The notes under the pieces were generated by a model. That model saw nothing but the letters and a program-made list of their open reading frames with translations. It was not told the DNA's origin and did no database searches. Shown here in pieces: positions 27,113 through 35,578 of a stretch of DNA of 64,000 nt. Numbering within the stretch: position 1 is the first letter of the stretch; each line of letters starts with the position of its first letter. This stretch comes from Lachnospiraceae bacterium (GTDB lineage Bacteria; Bacillota; Clostridia; Lachnospirales; Lachnospiraceae). Where the stretch lies: the NCBI GenBank assembly GCA_017463255.1, contig JAFTPP010000032.1:558001-622000 (forward strand), given 5' to 3'. The position numbers were made by a program, and so were the translations under genes.

Positions 27113-28567
27113 TTAATTCATCTTGGTTTCCAATACCTTAAGCAAGTATTCCCAAACACGTTTCACTGAAGAAATACTCATACGTTCCTTTGTAGTATGG
27201 ATATCTTTAATTTCCGGTCCTACGGATACACAGTCAAGATTTGGAATCTTAAGTGACAAAATACCACACTCTAATCCCGCATGGATCATCTCAATTCTTG
27301 GTTTACTTCCAAACATTTCTTCATAAATCTTTACCATATGTTCACGAAGAGGAGAATCTTCTCTATATTCCCAAGCCGGATAATCTCCGGAAGCTTCCGT
27401 TGTACCGCCTAACTCTTCCGTAATCTTGCATACATGAGCCGTTAGTTTTTCTTTTTCTGTCTGAACACTGCTTCTAAGGCTTTGATGGGCAACAAATTCG
27501 CTACCCTCTGTCTGAATCACACCCATATTTAAGCTGGTTTCCACAAGTCCCGGAATATGCTTACTCATTTCCCATACTCCGTCAGGCTCTTGTTCTATAA
27601 AACTTAAGACTACCGCACTGCTTTTAGCATCCCAGACTTTTTTCGTAACATCTTCTTCTATTTTATTGATAACAATATCCACTGTTTTTTCTATACCGTT
27701 AAATCTGTTTCTGTATTCGTTTTCACAAGTTGTAATGAGTTTTGTTAACGCATCCGCCTTATCATCAGAAACCACAACAATAGCTTTTGCTTGAAGAGGA
27801 ATCGCATTGTCTTTTAATCCGCCGTTTAATTCACAAATACCGGCCTGGGTTTCTCTTTCTATTTTTACCAACAGTTCTCCCATCAATTTATTGGCATTGG
27901 CTCTTTTATGATGAATCTCACATCCTGAATGGCCGCCTAACAAACCTTTGATTTCTATTTCATATACCGAACCATGTTTTTCAATGTAATCTAACGGAAA
28001 TCTGCTTTCTACTCTTAAGCCTCCGGCACATCCTGTTAAAAGAATACCTTCTTCTTCATGATCAATATTAATCATCCGACTTCCTTTAAATTCATCTAAA
28101 TTTACTGCCATGGCGCCTTCCATGCCCACCTCTTCATTGGTCGTAAAAATGACTTCAAGAGCAGGATGAGGAATCGAATCAGAATCCATAATGGCAAGAG
28201 CGTATGCAATTGCTATTCCATCATCTCCGCCAAGGCTGGTGCCTTTTGCAAACACCTCATCGCCTTCTACGCACAGGCTAAGTCCGTCTTTTTCCAAATC
28301 AAGTGGACAATCCGGCTCTTTTACTGCCACCATATCCATATGTCCCTGAATGATATAGGGTTCTTCATTCTCATATCCTTTTGTTGCAGGACATTTCACC
28401 AAAACATTTCCTTCTTCATCCTGCTTACACCAAAGACCTCTCTCTTTTGCCCACTGAAATAAATAGTCACTGATTTTTTGTATATTATAAGACCCGTGAG
28501 GAATCTCACAAATCTTCTCAAATTGTCTAAACACTTCCTTTGGTTCTAATTCAGATAAAATACCCAT
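27113..28567 (-). CDS. pepD: Aminoacyl-histidine dipeptidase (M20 peptidase, PepD-like)
   Basis: A 484-aa M20 zinc peptidase. Metal and catalytic segments are clear: GHMDMV (~78), LGGDDGIA (~113), TNEEVGMEGA (~145, catalytic Glu) and NIDHEEEG. It cleaves Xaa-His and other dipeptides in the cytoplasm. The start at 28567 has GGAGG upstream, better than 28579. Confidence 0.92.
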   Translation of the reverse strand: MGILSELEPKEVFRQFEKICEIPHGSYNIQKISDYLFQWAKERGLWCKQDEEGNVLVKCPATKGYENEEPYIIQGHMDMVAVKEPDCPLDLEKDGLSLCVEGDEVFAKGTSLGGDDGIAIAYALAIMDSDSIPHPALEVIFTTNEEVGMEGAMAVNLDEFKGSRMINIDHEEEGILLTGCAGGLRVESRFPLDYIEKHGSVYEIEIKGLLGGHSGCEIHHKRANANKLMGELLVKIERETQAGICELNGGLKDNAIPLQAKAIVVVSDDKADALTKLITTCENEYRNRFNGIEKTVDIVINKIEEDVTKKVWDAKSSAVVLSFIEQEPDGVWEMSKHIPGLVETSLNMGVIQTEGSEFVAHQSLRSSVQTEKEKLTAHVCKITEELGGTTEASGDYPAWEYREDSPLREHMVKIYEEMFGSKPRIEMIHAGLECGILSLKIPNLDCVSVGPEIKDIHTTKERMSISSVKRVWEYLLKVLETKMN

Positions 28568-28630
28568 TATTGCCTCCATAACTCGTAATATGTTTCTTAG
28601 TATAACCCAAAATGGCGAGATTTACCATAG

Positions 28631-28704
28631 AAAAAAAACGGTTTTAATATATATCCACCTTGCCGGATGTCCGGTAAAAGGGGGTACATATCAAAACCGT
28701 TTTT
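28631..28704 (-). terminator. Terminator of tRNA-Thr
   Basis: Minus-strand AAAACGGTTTTGATAT pairs with ATATTAAAACCGTTTT (one G-U) across a 42-nt loop that holds a small CCGGACATCCGG hairpin; eight Ts close the stem. Confidence 0.8.
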
Positions 28705-28707
28705 AAG

Positions 28708-28780
28708 AGCTGCTAACGGGAATCGGACCCGTGACCTCCGCACTACCAATGCGACGCTCTACCGACTGAGCCATAGCAGC
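28708..28780 (-). tRNA. tRNA-Thr (anticodon GGT)
   Basis: Acceptor GCTGCTA/TAGCAGC, discriminator T, anticodon loop TTGGTAG (GGT) and T-arm TCCGATT. CCA is not encoded. Confidence 0.95.
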
Positions 28781-28805
28781 CTGCGACTTGTTGTCACCGA
28801 ATGCT

Positions 28806-28835
28806 ATGATAGCATAGCATTAATTCTTTTGTCAA
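28806..28835 (-). promoter_or_regulatory. Promoter of tRNA-Thr
   Basis: -35 TTGACA (28830-28835), 18-bp spacer, -10 TATCAT (28806-28811). A palindrome ATGCTAT-G-ATAGCAT (28801-28815) covers the -10. Confidence 0.7.
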
Positions 28836-28845
28836 TGAATTTATC

Positions 28846-29460
28846 TTACAATATTTTTCTAAGCTTATTCTTAATTCTTTGAAGTGCATTATCCGTGGAC
28901 TTTTCATCTTTTCCCAACACTTTTGCAATGTCTGTATATGCCATTCCTGTTAAATGCAAATCATAAACTTGCTTTTCGAATGTGCTTAATTCCTGTTCAA
29001 TCTTTTCTGACAGAAGTTTTATATTTTCCCTGTCGATAATAATCTCTTCTGGACTTTGATCTATGGAATTGGCAAGTATATTCATAAATTCCTGTCCCGA
29101 AGAATCCTCCACAATTTCCTCTGATGAAGCATTTAAGGAAATGTATTTGTTTAACGGTTCATGCTTCTTTCTGTTTGAAGACTGCACTGCCGTATACATC
29201 TGCCTTGAAACACATAAATCAGCAAAGGTAAAAAAGCTTGCATCCCGTCCGCTGTCGTAATCTCTGATTGCTTTAAAAAGACCAATCATTCCCTCTTGAA
29301 TCAAATCGTCCTTGTCAGCACCCAAAATAAACATGGACTTAGCCTTACTTCTCACAAGATTCTTATATTTTTCCATAATATAGTCCGTTACTGCGGTTTC
29401 ACCTTCCCGCAATAAAAGAATCAATTCTTCATCCGTGTACTCACTGAAATCTCTGACCAT
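28846..29460 (-). CDS. sigH: RNA polymerase sigma factor SigH
   Basis: A 204-aa sigma factor with region 2 (DLIQEGMIGLFKAIRDYDSG) and a region 4 HTH (TDIAKVLGKDEKSTDNALQRIK-type). Length and context (rlmB, mrnC, cysS, cysE upstream) identify SigH, which drives early stationary/sporulation genes in Firmicutes. GGAAGGT precedes the ATG. Confidence 0.93.
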   Translation of the reverse strand: MVRDFSEYTDEELILLLREGETAVTDYIMEKYKNLVRSKAKSMFILGADKDDLIQEGMIGLFKAIRDYDSGRDASFFTFADLCVSRQMYTAVQSSNRKKHEPLNKYISLNASSEEIVEDSSGQEFMNILANSIDQSPEEIIIDRENIKLLSEKIEQELSTFEKQVYDLHLTGMAYTDIAKVLGKDEKSTDNALQRIKNKLRKIL

Positions 29461-29498
29461 GCTACCTTCCGTTTCTGTTCTTTTTTTAAGAACATTTC

Positions 29499-30239
29499 CT
29501 ATAACATTCTCTGACGAACAATTTCATAAGCCAGTACCCCTGCTGCCACACTGGCGTTTAACGAATCAATATCACCTTTCATAGGGATAGAAGCTACAAA
29601 ATCACATTTTTCTTTGACAAGTCTGCCTACACCTTCGCCTTCATTACCAATCACCAGACCAATAGGTCCTTTTAAATCAAGGTCATACATTCTTGTACCA
29701 CCCATGTCTGCACAAACAAACCAAAGTCCTTCTTTTTTTAAGTCTTCAATAGTCTTTGCAATATTGGTAACCTTAGCAACCGGAGTATAATTTAACGCGC
29801 CTGCGGAAGTTCTTGCCACGGTTGCCGTAAGTCCTACCGCACGGTTTTTAGGTATAATAACACCATGGGCCCCGGCAAGATTTGCAGTTCTGATGATAGC
29901 GCCAAGATTATGTGGGTCTTCAATATTATCCAAAAGAATCACAAAAGGCGGCTCTCCCTTTTCTTTTGCGGCATTTAAGATATCTTCTACTTCGGCATAC
30001 TCATAAGCTGCTCCCATCGCAATAACCCCTTGATGTTTACCGGTCTTTGATAACTGGTCAAGGCGTTCCTTATCTACAAACTTAATCATAATATTATTTT
30101 TCTTAGCTTCACGTTTAATGGTCATAACAGGGCCATCCTGACAACCATCCTGCACATAAAGCTTGTCTATGGGTTTTCCCGAACGTAACGCTTCAATAAC
30201 AGCGTTACGTCCTTCAATTGTTAATTCTTCAATTGCCAT
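29499..30239 (-). CDS. rlmB: 23S rRNA (guanosine2251-2'-O)-methyltransferase RlmB
   Basis: A 246-aa SPOUT/TrmH methyltransferase. The N-terminal RNA substrate-binding domain (~5-75) is followed by the knot motifs NEGEGVG and SLNASVAAGVLAYE. It methylates a 23S rRNA guanosine. It sits 9 bp from mrnC. Confidence 0.93.
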   Translation of the reverse strand: MAIEELTIEGRNAVIEALRSGKPIDKLYVQDGCQDGPVMTIKREAKKNNIMIKFVDKERLDQLSKTGKHQGVIAMGAAYEYAEVEDILNAAKEKGEPPFVILLDNIEDPHNLGAIIRTANLAGAHGVIIPKNRAVGLTATVARTSAGALNYTPVAKVTNIAKTIEDLKKEGLWFVCADMGGTRMYDLDLKGPIGLVIGNEGEGVGRLVKEKCDFVASIPMKGDIDSLNASVAAGVLAYEIVRQRML

Positions 30240-30248
30240 ATTTTTCTC

Positions 30249-30683
30249 CTATTGTTTCAGAGTTTCCATTCCTGCTTTTACAAGGTATAGCACTCTGTCC
30301 ATCTTATCTTCTAAATACAAATAGCCCACTAACGCTTCAAAGCCGGTTGCCTTATGATAATCTGCCACAGTACCGTTTTTAGAAGTGGTATGAGGCTTGG
30401 CATTTTTGCCCCGTCTGTAAACAGCCTGCTCTTCCTCACTAAGTTCTTCCATCAGGTTCTGAATCATCTTAGCCTGGGCCTCAGCCTTAACAAAATTACA
30501 GGCTTTTTTATGAAGTCCGTTTACTGTCTGATTCCCCTCGCTTACAAGAATGGTACGGATAATCTGTTCATAAACTGCATCTCCGATATATGCAAGAACC
30601 AAAGGGGAATAGGTTCTTACGTCCTGTGCCTTTACTTCAAATTGCTCCTGTATCTGTTTTAACAAGCTTAAGCTCTTTTCCAT
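30249..30683 (-). CDS. mrnC: Mini-ribonuclease III (MrnC)
   Basis: A 144-aa RNase III catalytic domain without a dsRNA-binding domain. The signature YIGDAVYEQIIR is visible. It matures 23S rRNA with L3. It overlaps the cysS 3' end by 16 bp, so translation is probably coupled. Confidence 0.94.
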   Translation of the reverse strand: MEKSLSLLKQIQEQFEVKAQDVRTYSPLVLAYIGDAVYEQIIRTILVSEGNQTVNGLHKKACNFVKAEAQAKMIQNLMEELSEEEQAVYRRGKNAKPHTTSKNGTVADYHKATGFEALVGYLYLEDKMDRVLYLVKAGMETLKQ

Positions 30684-32077
30684 TTTACACCCTCACGTGT
30701 ATCTTCCAAGATAATTCCTTTTTCAAGTAATTCATTACGGATTGCATCTGCCTTTGCAAAATCTTTCGCTTTTCTGGCATCCTGTCTGTCCTGAATGAGT
30801 TTTTCAATATCTGCATCAAGAAGCTCTTCTTCTTTTTCAATGATAATACCCATGATATCAGCAAGTGTTTTGAATTCTGTATATAAATCATTCAAGTACT
30901 GTTTGCTGTTTGCTGCACTTGCATTGGTATTTACATACTTAACAAGTTCAAAAATTGCTGAAATAGCATCTGCAGTATTAAAGTCATCTTCCATTGCTTC
31001 TTCGAATTTCTTCACATATTCAGCAACTTTTGTAAATGCTTCTTTTTCCTCATCTGTTTCATCTACGTTCTGCGCCTGGTCTAACAGATATTTTAAGTTC
31101 GTTGCAGATGTTACGATTCTTTCAAGACCGTTCTTTGCTGCTTCCATAAGGTCTGCACTAAAGTTTAATGGACTTCTGTAATGAGCTGACAGCATAAAGA
31201 AACGAAGTACCTGTAAATCATATTTTTCGCTGATATCTCTTACGGTAAAGAAATTACCAAGGGATTTACTCATTTTCTTATTATCAATGTTTAAGAATGC
31301 GTTATGCATCCAGTATCTTGCAAACTGCTTACCATTAGCGGCTTCACTCTGTGCGATTTCATTTTCATGATGCGGGAATACCAGGTCCTCACCACCGGCA
31401 TGAATATCGATTTCATCGCCAAGATACTTTTTGCTCATAACGGAACATTCAATATGCCATCCCGGACGTCCGTCACAGTATGCTGATTCCCAGAAAGGTT
31501 CTCCTTCTTTTTTCGGTTTCCAAAGAACGAAGTCAAGGGAATCTTCTTTTTGGTCTTCTCCTGATACTAAAAGAGAACGGTTTCCGCCCTGTAAATCATC
31601 AAGATTCTTATGAGAAAGCTTACCGTATTCTTTAAAGCTTCTGGTTCTGAAATATACGGTTCCGTCTGCCGCCACATAAGCATGACCTTTTTCAATTAAA
31701 GTAGCAATCATATCAAGCATTCCGCAGATTTCTTCGGTTGCCTTAGGATGTTTGGTTGCTTCTTTTACATTTAATGCAGCCATGTCTTTTTTACATTCTG
31801 CAATATAACGCTCTGAAATAACGCTAGAATCCACACCCTCTGCAATAGCAGCTTTGATAATCTTATCATCAACGTCTGTAAAATTCATAACGTAATTAAC
31901 GTCAAATCCTTTGTATTCCATATATCTTCTGACTGTATCAAATACAATCATCGGTCTTGCATTACCAATGTGAATCAGGTTATATACAGTAGGACCGCAT
32001 ACGTACATACGAACCTTACCTTCTTCAATTGGTACAAATTCTTCTTTTCTTTTTGTTAAAGTATTATATATTTTCAT
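30668..32077 (-). CDS. cysS: Cysteinyl-tRNA synthetase
   Basis: A 469-aa class I synthetase: Zn-binding YVCGPTVYN with C28, HIGN motif (IGNARP), zinc ligands HIECS and HHENE, and KMSKS. It is regulated through the upstream Cys T-box (with cysE). Confidence 0.97.
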   Translation of the reverse strand: MKIYNTLTKRKEEFVPIEEGKVRMYVCGPTVYNLIHIGNARPMIVFDTVRRYMEYKGFDVNYVMNFTDVDDKIIKAAIAEGVDSSVISERYIAECKKDMAALNVKEATKHPKATEEICGMLDMIATLIEKGHAYVAADGTVYFRTRSFKEYGKLSHKNLDDLQGGNRSLLVSGEDQKEDSLDFVLWKPKKEGEPFWESAYCDGRPGWHIECSVMSKKYLGDEIDIHAGGEDLVFPHHENEIAQSEAANGKQFARYWMHNAFLNIDNKKMSKSLGNFFTVRDISEKYDLQVLRFFMLSAHYRSPLNFSADLMEAAKNGLERIVTSATNLKYLLDQAQNVDETDEEKEAFTKVAEYVKKFEEAMEDDFNTADAISAIFELVKYVNTNASAANSKQYLNDLYTEFKTLADIMGIIIEKEEELLDADIEKLIQDRQDARKAKDFAKADAIRNELLEKGIILEDTREGVKWKRA

Positions 32078-32146
32078 GGTATTTCTCCTTTTCTTACTGT
32101 TTATTGGTTCTATGATTCTCTAATATCACTGACTGCTCTTAACCTT

Positions 32147-32809
32147 CTAAGGTTTTGGGCTCATAATGGCCGCTTCTAAAGCTTCTAAGCGTTTTGCTAA
32201 TTCTCTGTTTTCTTTTTGCAGCGCGTCAATCTCGTCATGTACAGGGTCTGGAAGATTGGTTTGATCCAGTTCCTCCTGCGGAAGCTTGGCATTGTTACGT
32301 CTAACCACTCGTCCCGGCACACCAACCACTGTTGAATTAGGCGGTACTTCTTCCAGCACCACGCTTCCCGCACCAATCTTAGAATTATCTCCGATGGTAA
32401 AAGAACCAAGCACTTTGGCACCTGCACTAATCATAACATTATTTCCAATGGTAGGATGACGCTTTCCATGCTCCTTACCGGTACCACCGAGGGTAACCCC
32501 CTGATATAAGGTAACGTTATTTCCAATAATCGTTGTCTCTCCTATAATAACACCATTTCCATGATCGATAAAGAGTCCTTCTCCGATAGTAGCACCGGGA
32601 TGAATCTCAATTCCCGTCTTGCGTGCTGCTCTTTGGCTAATCCATCTTGCCCAGAAATAATGACCTTTTTTATATAGCTTATGTGCCAACCTGTATCGGA
32701 TCATTACTTTAAAGCTGGGATACAAAAACACTTCCATATTAGAATGGATTGCAGGATCTCGCTCTTTAATAATCTGCATTTCTTTCTTAATTTTCTTAAT
32801 GAAGCCCAT
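32147..32809 (-). CDS. cysE: Serine O-acetyltransferase
   Basis: A 220-aa left-handed beta-helix acetyltransferase with DHGNGVVIGET and GVTLGGTGKEHGKRHPTIG. It makes O-acetylserine, the cysteine precursor. It is 69 nt upstream of cysS, and both lie downstream of the Cys T-box. The C-terminus (~195-218) is a short coiled coil. Confidence 0.94.
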   Translation of the reverse strand: MGFIKKIKKEMQIIKERDPAIHSNMEVFLYPSFKVMIRYRLAHKLYKKGHYFWARWISQRAARKTGIEIHPGATIGEGLFIDHGNGVIIGETTIIGNNVTLYQGVTLGGTGKEHGKRHPTIGNNVMISAGAKVLGSFTIGDNSKIGAGSVVLEEVPPNSTVVGVPGRVVRRNNAKLPQEELDQTNLPDPVHDEIDALQKENRELAKRLEALEAAIMSPKP

Positions 32810-32879
32810 ATGTTTTCCTCTATTTATCTTTAAACTAACATATTTCCCATTCTTGACTCAGGGGATAATTCCTTGTCTG

Positions 32880-33048
32880 AGGGTCTCACGCAGTGTATAT
32901 TTCCACCAGACCCCACTTTTTTTACATTTCGGGGTCTCTCTCCTTATTTATGCAATACAAGACCCTTTTGTCCACGAATATTTCACGAAAAGCATTCTTT
33001 TGCCATGTTTTTGGGGTCTTCCGTTCAAAAACATCTCCTTGAGACCCC
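32880..33048 (-). repeat. Three GGGGTCT/AGACCCC hairpins in the cysE leader
   Basis: Three inverted-repeat cassettes of ~36 bp, each with GGGTCT on one side and AGACCC on the other: 32880-32914, 32931-32966 and 33013-33048. Arms are 6-7 bp around ~22-nt loops; loops differ. They lie between the T-box terminator and cysE, so are in the antiterminated mRNA. No known motif fits. The only long open frame through this stretch runs into the T-box and is spurious. Confidence 0.7.
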
Positions 33049-33077
33049 GCATGGCAGATTTCATTTCTATTCCTTCC

Positions 33078-33343
33078 AAAAATAAAAACGCCCCTCACCA
33101 TCCTTAGATGGTAAGAGACGAATATTCCGCGGTTCCACTCTTCTTCAAGGTAATATCTACCTTGCAACTTCATACGTATAACGGACGCAACCCGGATTCT
33201 GCTATTCTGCAATCCATACATTTCACAAAATCAGCTCCCGAATGCACTTCTATCAAATTCAAATGGGGAATGCTTTCAGCCGGTGACACTCCTTCTCTGT
33301 CATATTCCTTTGATATACTCTTTTCGTTCATAGCCTTTTATCT
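33078..33343 (-). promoter_or_regulatory. T-box leader (Cys specifier) controlling cysE-cysS
   Basis: The minus strand holds the T-box core AGAGTGGAACCGCG (33129-33142). It is followed by a strong terminator CGTCTCTTACCAT/ATGGTGAGGGGCG (33089-33120) and TTTTT. A TGC codon (33244-33246) followed by A lies in a GAAGTGCA context and is the likely specifier (Cys). Uncharged tRNA-Cys would stabilise the antiterminator and allow cysE-cysS transcription. Confidence 0.93.
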
Positions 33344-33349
33344 AGGATT

Positions 33350-33378
33350 ACTATATTCAATTTCATTCAAAATGTCAA
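33350..33378 (-). promoter_or_regulatory. Promoter of the T-box/cysE-cysS transcript
   Basis: -35 TTGACA (33373-33378), 17-bp spacer, -10 TATAGT (33350-33355). The -35 overlaps the stop region of the Rpn-family gene. Confidence 0.83.
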
Positions 33379-34400
33379 CTAAAAACCGTTGTTTCTATTT
33401 TGTGAACATACTCTTCGTCACAGCCTACACACTCGCAAATCTCCTTGGTATTCTTCCCTAAATGAAGCATATTAATCACAACAACGCGTTGGGCTTGTTC
33501 TATTCCTTGTTCTATTCCTTGTTCTATTCCTTGTTCTATTCCTTGTTCTATTCCCTTCTCTATCCCCTTCTCTATTCCTATTTTAATCCCTTTTTCTATT
33601 CCTTTTTGTTCTACACCGTCACTCAAATTACACATAGTATTCATCTCTCCTTCCATTTCCACTGTCATGGGAATTCCATATTTATCTTCCAAAATCAGCT
33701 TTTTTTCTTGCGCTTTTATATCTGATGATAACAATACATTCAGCATGCCTAACAAACCATTATCTCTGCCTTGTCCTAAACATATCATGATTGCAGTTAA
33801 CAAGTCATAATTCTCTTTAGGTTCTTCAAGCACACCAACAATATTATCTTCCTTTATAGAATATTGGGTTATTGTATTTTGCCTACTCACCGGTGGATTC
33901 ATACAAATCCACACCGTATACACCTTTTGTATTTTCTCGTAATGGGAATTTTCAAAAACAGTCCCATACTGTGAAGATATCATACGTCCGCAGTAATAAA
34001 TTCCTCTTTTAATAATGGGATACCCCGGATAAAAATCGTTTTGAGCCTCCACATTAATGATCATATGGACTCTTTTTCCAGTATCCGGAACAATGGCCCG
34101 AAAACGGATATCATAGGTTACCGTACCTTCTGTAATACTACCATCTTCCACTCCGGTTCCTTCTACTTTTGGAGAATAATGCACATCCGGCATCACTGCT
34201 ACATTGGCAATTTCAGGAGCACCTATAATAAATTTTTCTGCGATTTCTGTCGCCTCATACTGTTCATATTCACGCATAGTATGTTTCATAATCCACGCGA
34301 GAATAATTTTTTCTGCAAGTATTTTCTTGCAGCAGGCATCATAGCGTTCCTTTTCGGACACAGAATCAATGCCTTGCGATAATGTTGTTTTTTGCCTCAT
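33375..34400 (-). CDS. Rpn/PD-(D/E)XK nuclease-family protein with GIEQ repeat tail
   Basis: A 341-aa protein of the recombination-promoting (Rpn) or PD-(D/E)XK transposase-like nuclease family. An N-terminal nuclease-like domain contains TYDIRFRAIVP and MIINVEAQNDF, fitting a D...ExQ core. The region ~265-310 is a tandem of G-I-E-Q/K units encoded by 12-bp DNA repeats (33490-33610). Such tails are typical of this family. Its role in the cell is uncertain; it may be a mobile, accessory gene. Confidence 0.75.
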   Translation of the reverse strand: MRQKTTLSQGIDSVSEKERYDACCKKILAEKIILAWIMKHTMREYEQYEATEIAEKFIIGAPEIANVAVMPDVHYSPKVEGTGVEDGSITEGTVTYDIRFRAIVPDTGKRVHMIINVEAQNDFYPGYPIIKRGIYYCGRMISSQYGTVFENSHYEKIQKVYTVWICMNPPVSRQNTITQYSIKEDNIVGVLEEPKENYDLLTAIMICLGQGRDNGLLGMLNVLLSSDIKAQEKKLILEDKYGIPMTVEMEGEMNTMCNLSDGVEQKGIEKGIKIGIEKGIEKGIEQGIEQGIEQGIEQGIEQAQRVVVINMLHLGKNTKEICECVGCDEEYVHKIETTVFS

Positions 34401-34663
34401 TGGTTTCCTTTCCGTAAACCATATGAAACACTTCTGTAAGAATTATATAAAAAAACAAATCAACAAACAACTGTTTACTCTGAATATTATAATAAAATCA
34501 TTTGGATAATTTTCTCGAAATGAGAATGATGATTAGACGTCCCATGAAAGGACTTTTCACTCCGGTTACTTACCGTCTTAGAAGTAAAAGCAATTCCTAC
34601 AGATGGATTCATATCTGTCATTTGCTGATAGATTTATTTTACTTTACCTTGGAAAAAAAGACA
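34401..34663. other. Gap between Rpn gene and ispF terminator
   Basis: Contains a minus promoter for the Rpn gene, -35 TTGTTT (34465-34470), 17-bp spacer, -10 TATAAT (34442-34447). From about 34500 to 34660 I see no gene or strong structure apart from a weak GTCC-GGAC hairpin. Confidence 0.5.
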
Positions 34664-34693
34664 AGAAAAAAGGATAATGGAATTCCATTATCC
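34664..34693 (-). terminator. Terminator of ispF
   Basis: Perfect 22-bp palindrome GGATAATGGAA/TTCCATTATCC (34672-34693) followed by TTTTTT on the minus strand. Confidence 0.92.
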
Positions 34694-34701
34694 CTAATCA
34701 T

Positions 34702-35256
34702 TTACTTTCTGCTACAACCCTTGCACCCTTCACACTTAGATGCTTCATTTCCATTTTCATCTACTTCCATTGTGGCAAACTGTAACGGCGAATTCAGCAT
34801 ACAAATTGCCTGACTGGAAATGCCTGCACCGCTTCCGGTAAAACCTAAGCCTTCTTCTGTGGTTGCTTTCACATTAATCTGAGAGATGTCAATTCCAAGA
34901 GCATCCGCAATATTCTGTCTCATAATATCAATATGGGGACGCATCTTTGGTGCCTGCGCAATAATAGTAGCATCAATATTTTCTATCATAAAGAAGTTAT
35001 CGTTAAGCAATTCGCCCACATGTTTTAATAATTCCACACTGGAAATCCCACGATACTTCTCATCCGTATCCGGGAAATGTTTGCCAATATCTCCCAGGGC
35101 TGCCGCTCCAAGCAAAGCATCCATAATCGCATGAAGTAATACATCTGCATCCGAATGCCCTAACAAGCCTTTTTCATAAGGGATTTTAACACCACCGATA
35201 ATTAAATCCCTTCCTTCTACTAATTTATGCACATCATATCCCATTCCGATTCTCAT
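34702..35256 (-). CDS. ispF: 2-C-methyl-D-erythritol 2,4-cyclodiphosphate synthase with Cys-rich C-terminal tail
   Basis: A 184-aa enzyme; ispF is usually ~155-160 aa. Zinc ligands D8 and H10 (GYDVHKL) and H42 (GHSDADVL) and the T-x-E-G-L-G-F motif are present. It acts in the MEP isoprenoid pathway. The final ~25 residues are an unusual extension ending in [10 protein letters not shown] with three Cys, absent from typical IspF. Confidence 0.94.
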   Translation of the reverse strand: MRIGMGYDVHKLVEGRDLIIGGVKIPYEKGLLGHSDADVLLHAIMDALLGAAALGDIGKHFPDTDEKYRGISSVELLKHVGELLNDNFFMIENIDATIIAQAPKMRPHIDIMRQNIADALGIDISQINVKATTEEGLGFTGSGAGISSQAICMLNSPLQFATMEVDENGNEASKCEGCKGCSRK

Positions 35257-35277
35257 ACAGATTTATATCCTTTCTTA

Positions 35278-35313
35278 CAAAAACAGGGATGATTGCAAAA
35301 GCTCTCATCCCTG
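35278..35313 (-). terminator. Terminator downstream of the transglutaminase lipoprotein/pseudogene
   Basis: Minus-strand CAGGGATGA/TCATCCCTG with a 12-nt loop, followed by TTTTTG. It ends transcripts coming from 36.9 kb before ispF. Confidence 0.88.
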
Positions 35314-35375
35314 CCACTTCAACAATATCATTATAGATTATAACCAAAAAGAAGCAAAATGTCATTCATTAGATT

Positions 35376-35567
35376 TTATTTCACAGAAAGCTCTCTTGTC
35401 AATTCAATCATTGCGTTCGTCCACAATGCCGTATTTTCATTTATTTCTCATACATCTTCCTTGCAATCCGAAGCAGTATCCGCAGTTACTTCACCACTGC
35501 ACGCAACCGTCGCAATCGACATTATCACTGATAAAAATGTAATACGAATCTTATTAATCTTTTTTCC
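35376..35567 (-). pseudogene. Decayed small lipoprotein gene
   Basis: One minus-strand frame reads KKINKIRITFLSVIMSIATVAC, then SGEVTADTASDC, a TGA stop (35448-35450), and continues in the same frame with EINENTALWTNAMIEL to TAA. The first part is a classic lipoprotein signal (basic N-terminus, hydrophobic core, TVAC lipobox), but no ATG/GTG/TTG precedes it; GGA sits where the start is expected. The missing start and the in-frame TGA suggest a ~63-codon lipoprotein that has decayed. It follows the transglutaminase lipoprotein gene directly. Confidence 0.55.
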
Positions 35568-35578
35568 AGCTGTATACT

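Noticed and set aside
32922-33221. A 99-residue minus-strand open frame
   Set aside because: It runs through the T-box core and terminator, and has no RBS; the RNA element explains the DNA.
34502-34813. A 103-residue plus-strand open frame between the Rpn gene and ispF
   Set aside because: It overlaps the ispF end and its terminator, lacks an RBS, and has no recognisable protein features.
35376-35567. Selenocysteine at the TGA in the small lipoprotein frame
   Set aside because: No SECIS-like hairpin seen right after the TGA, and the start codon is missing too; decay is simpler.
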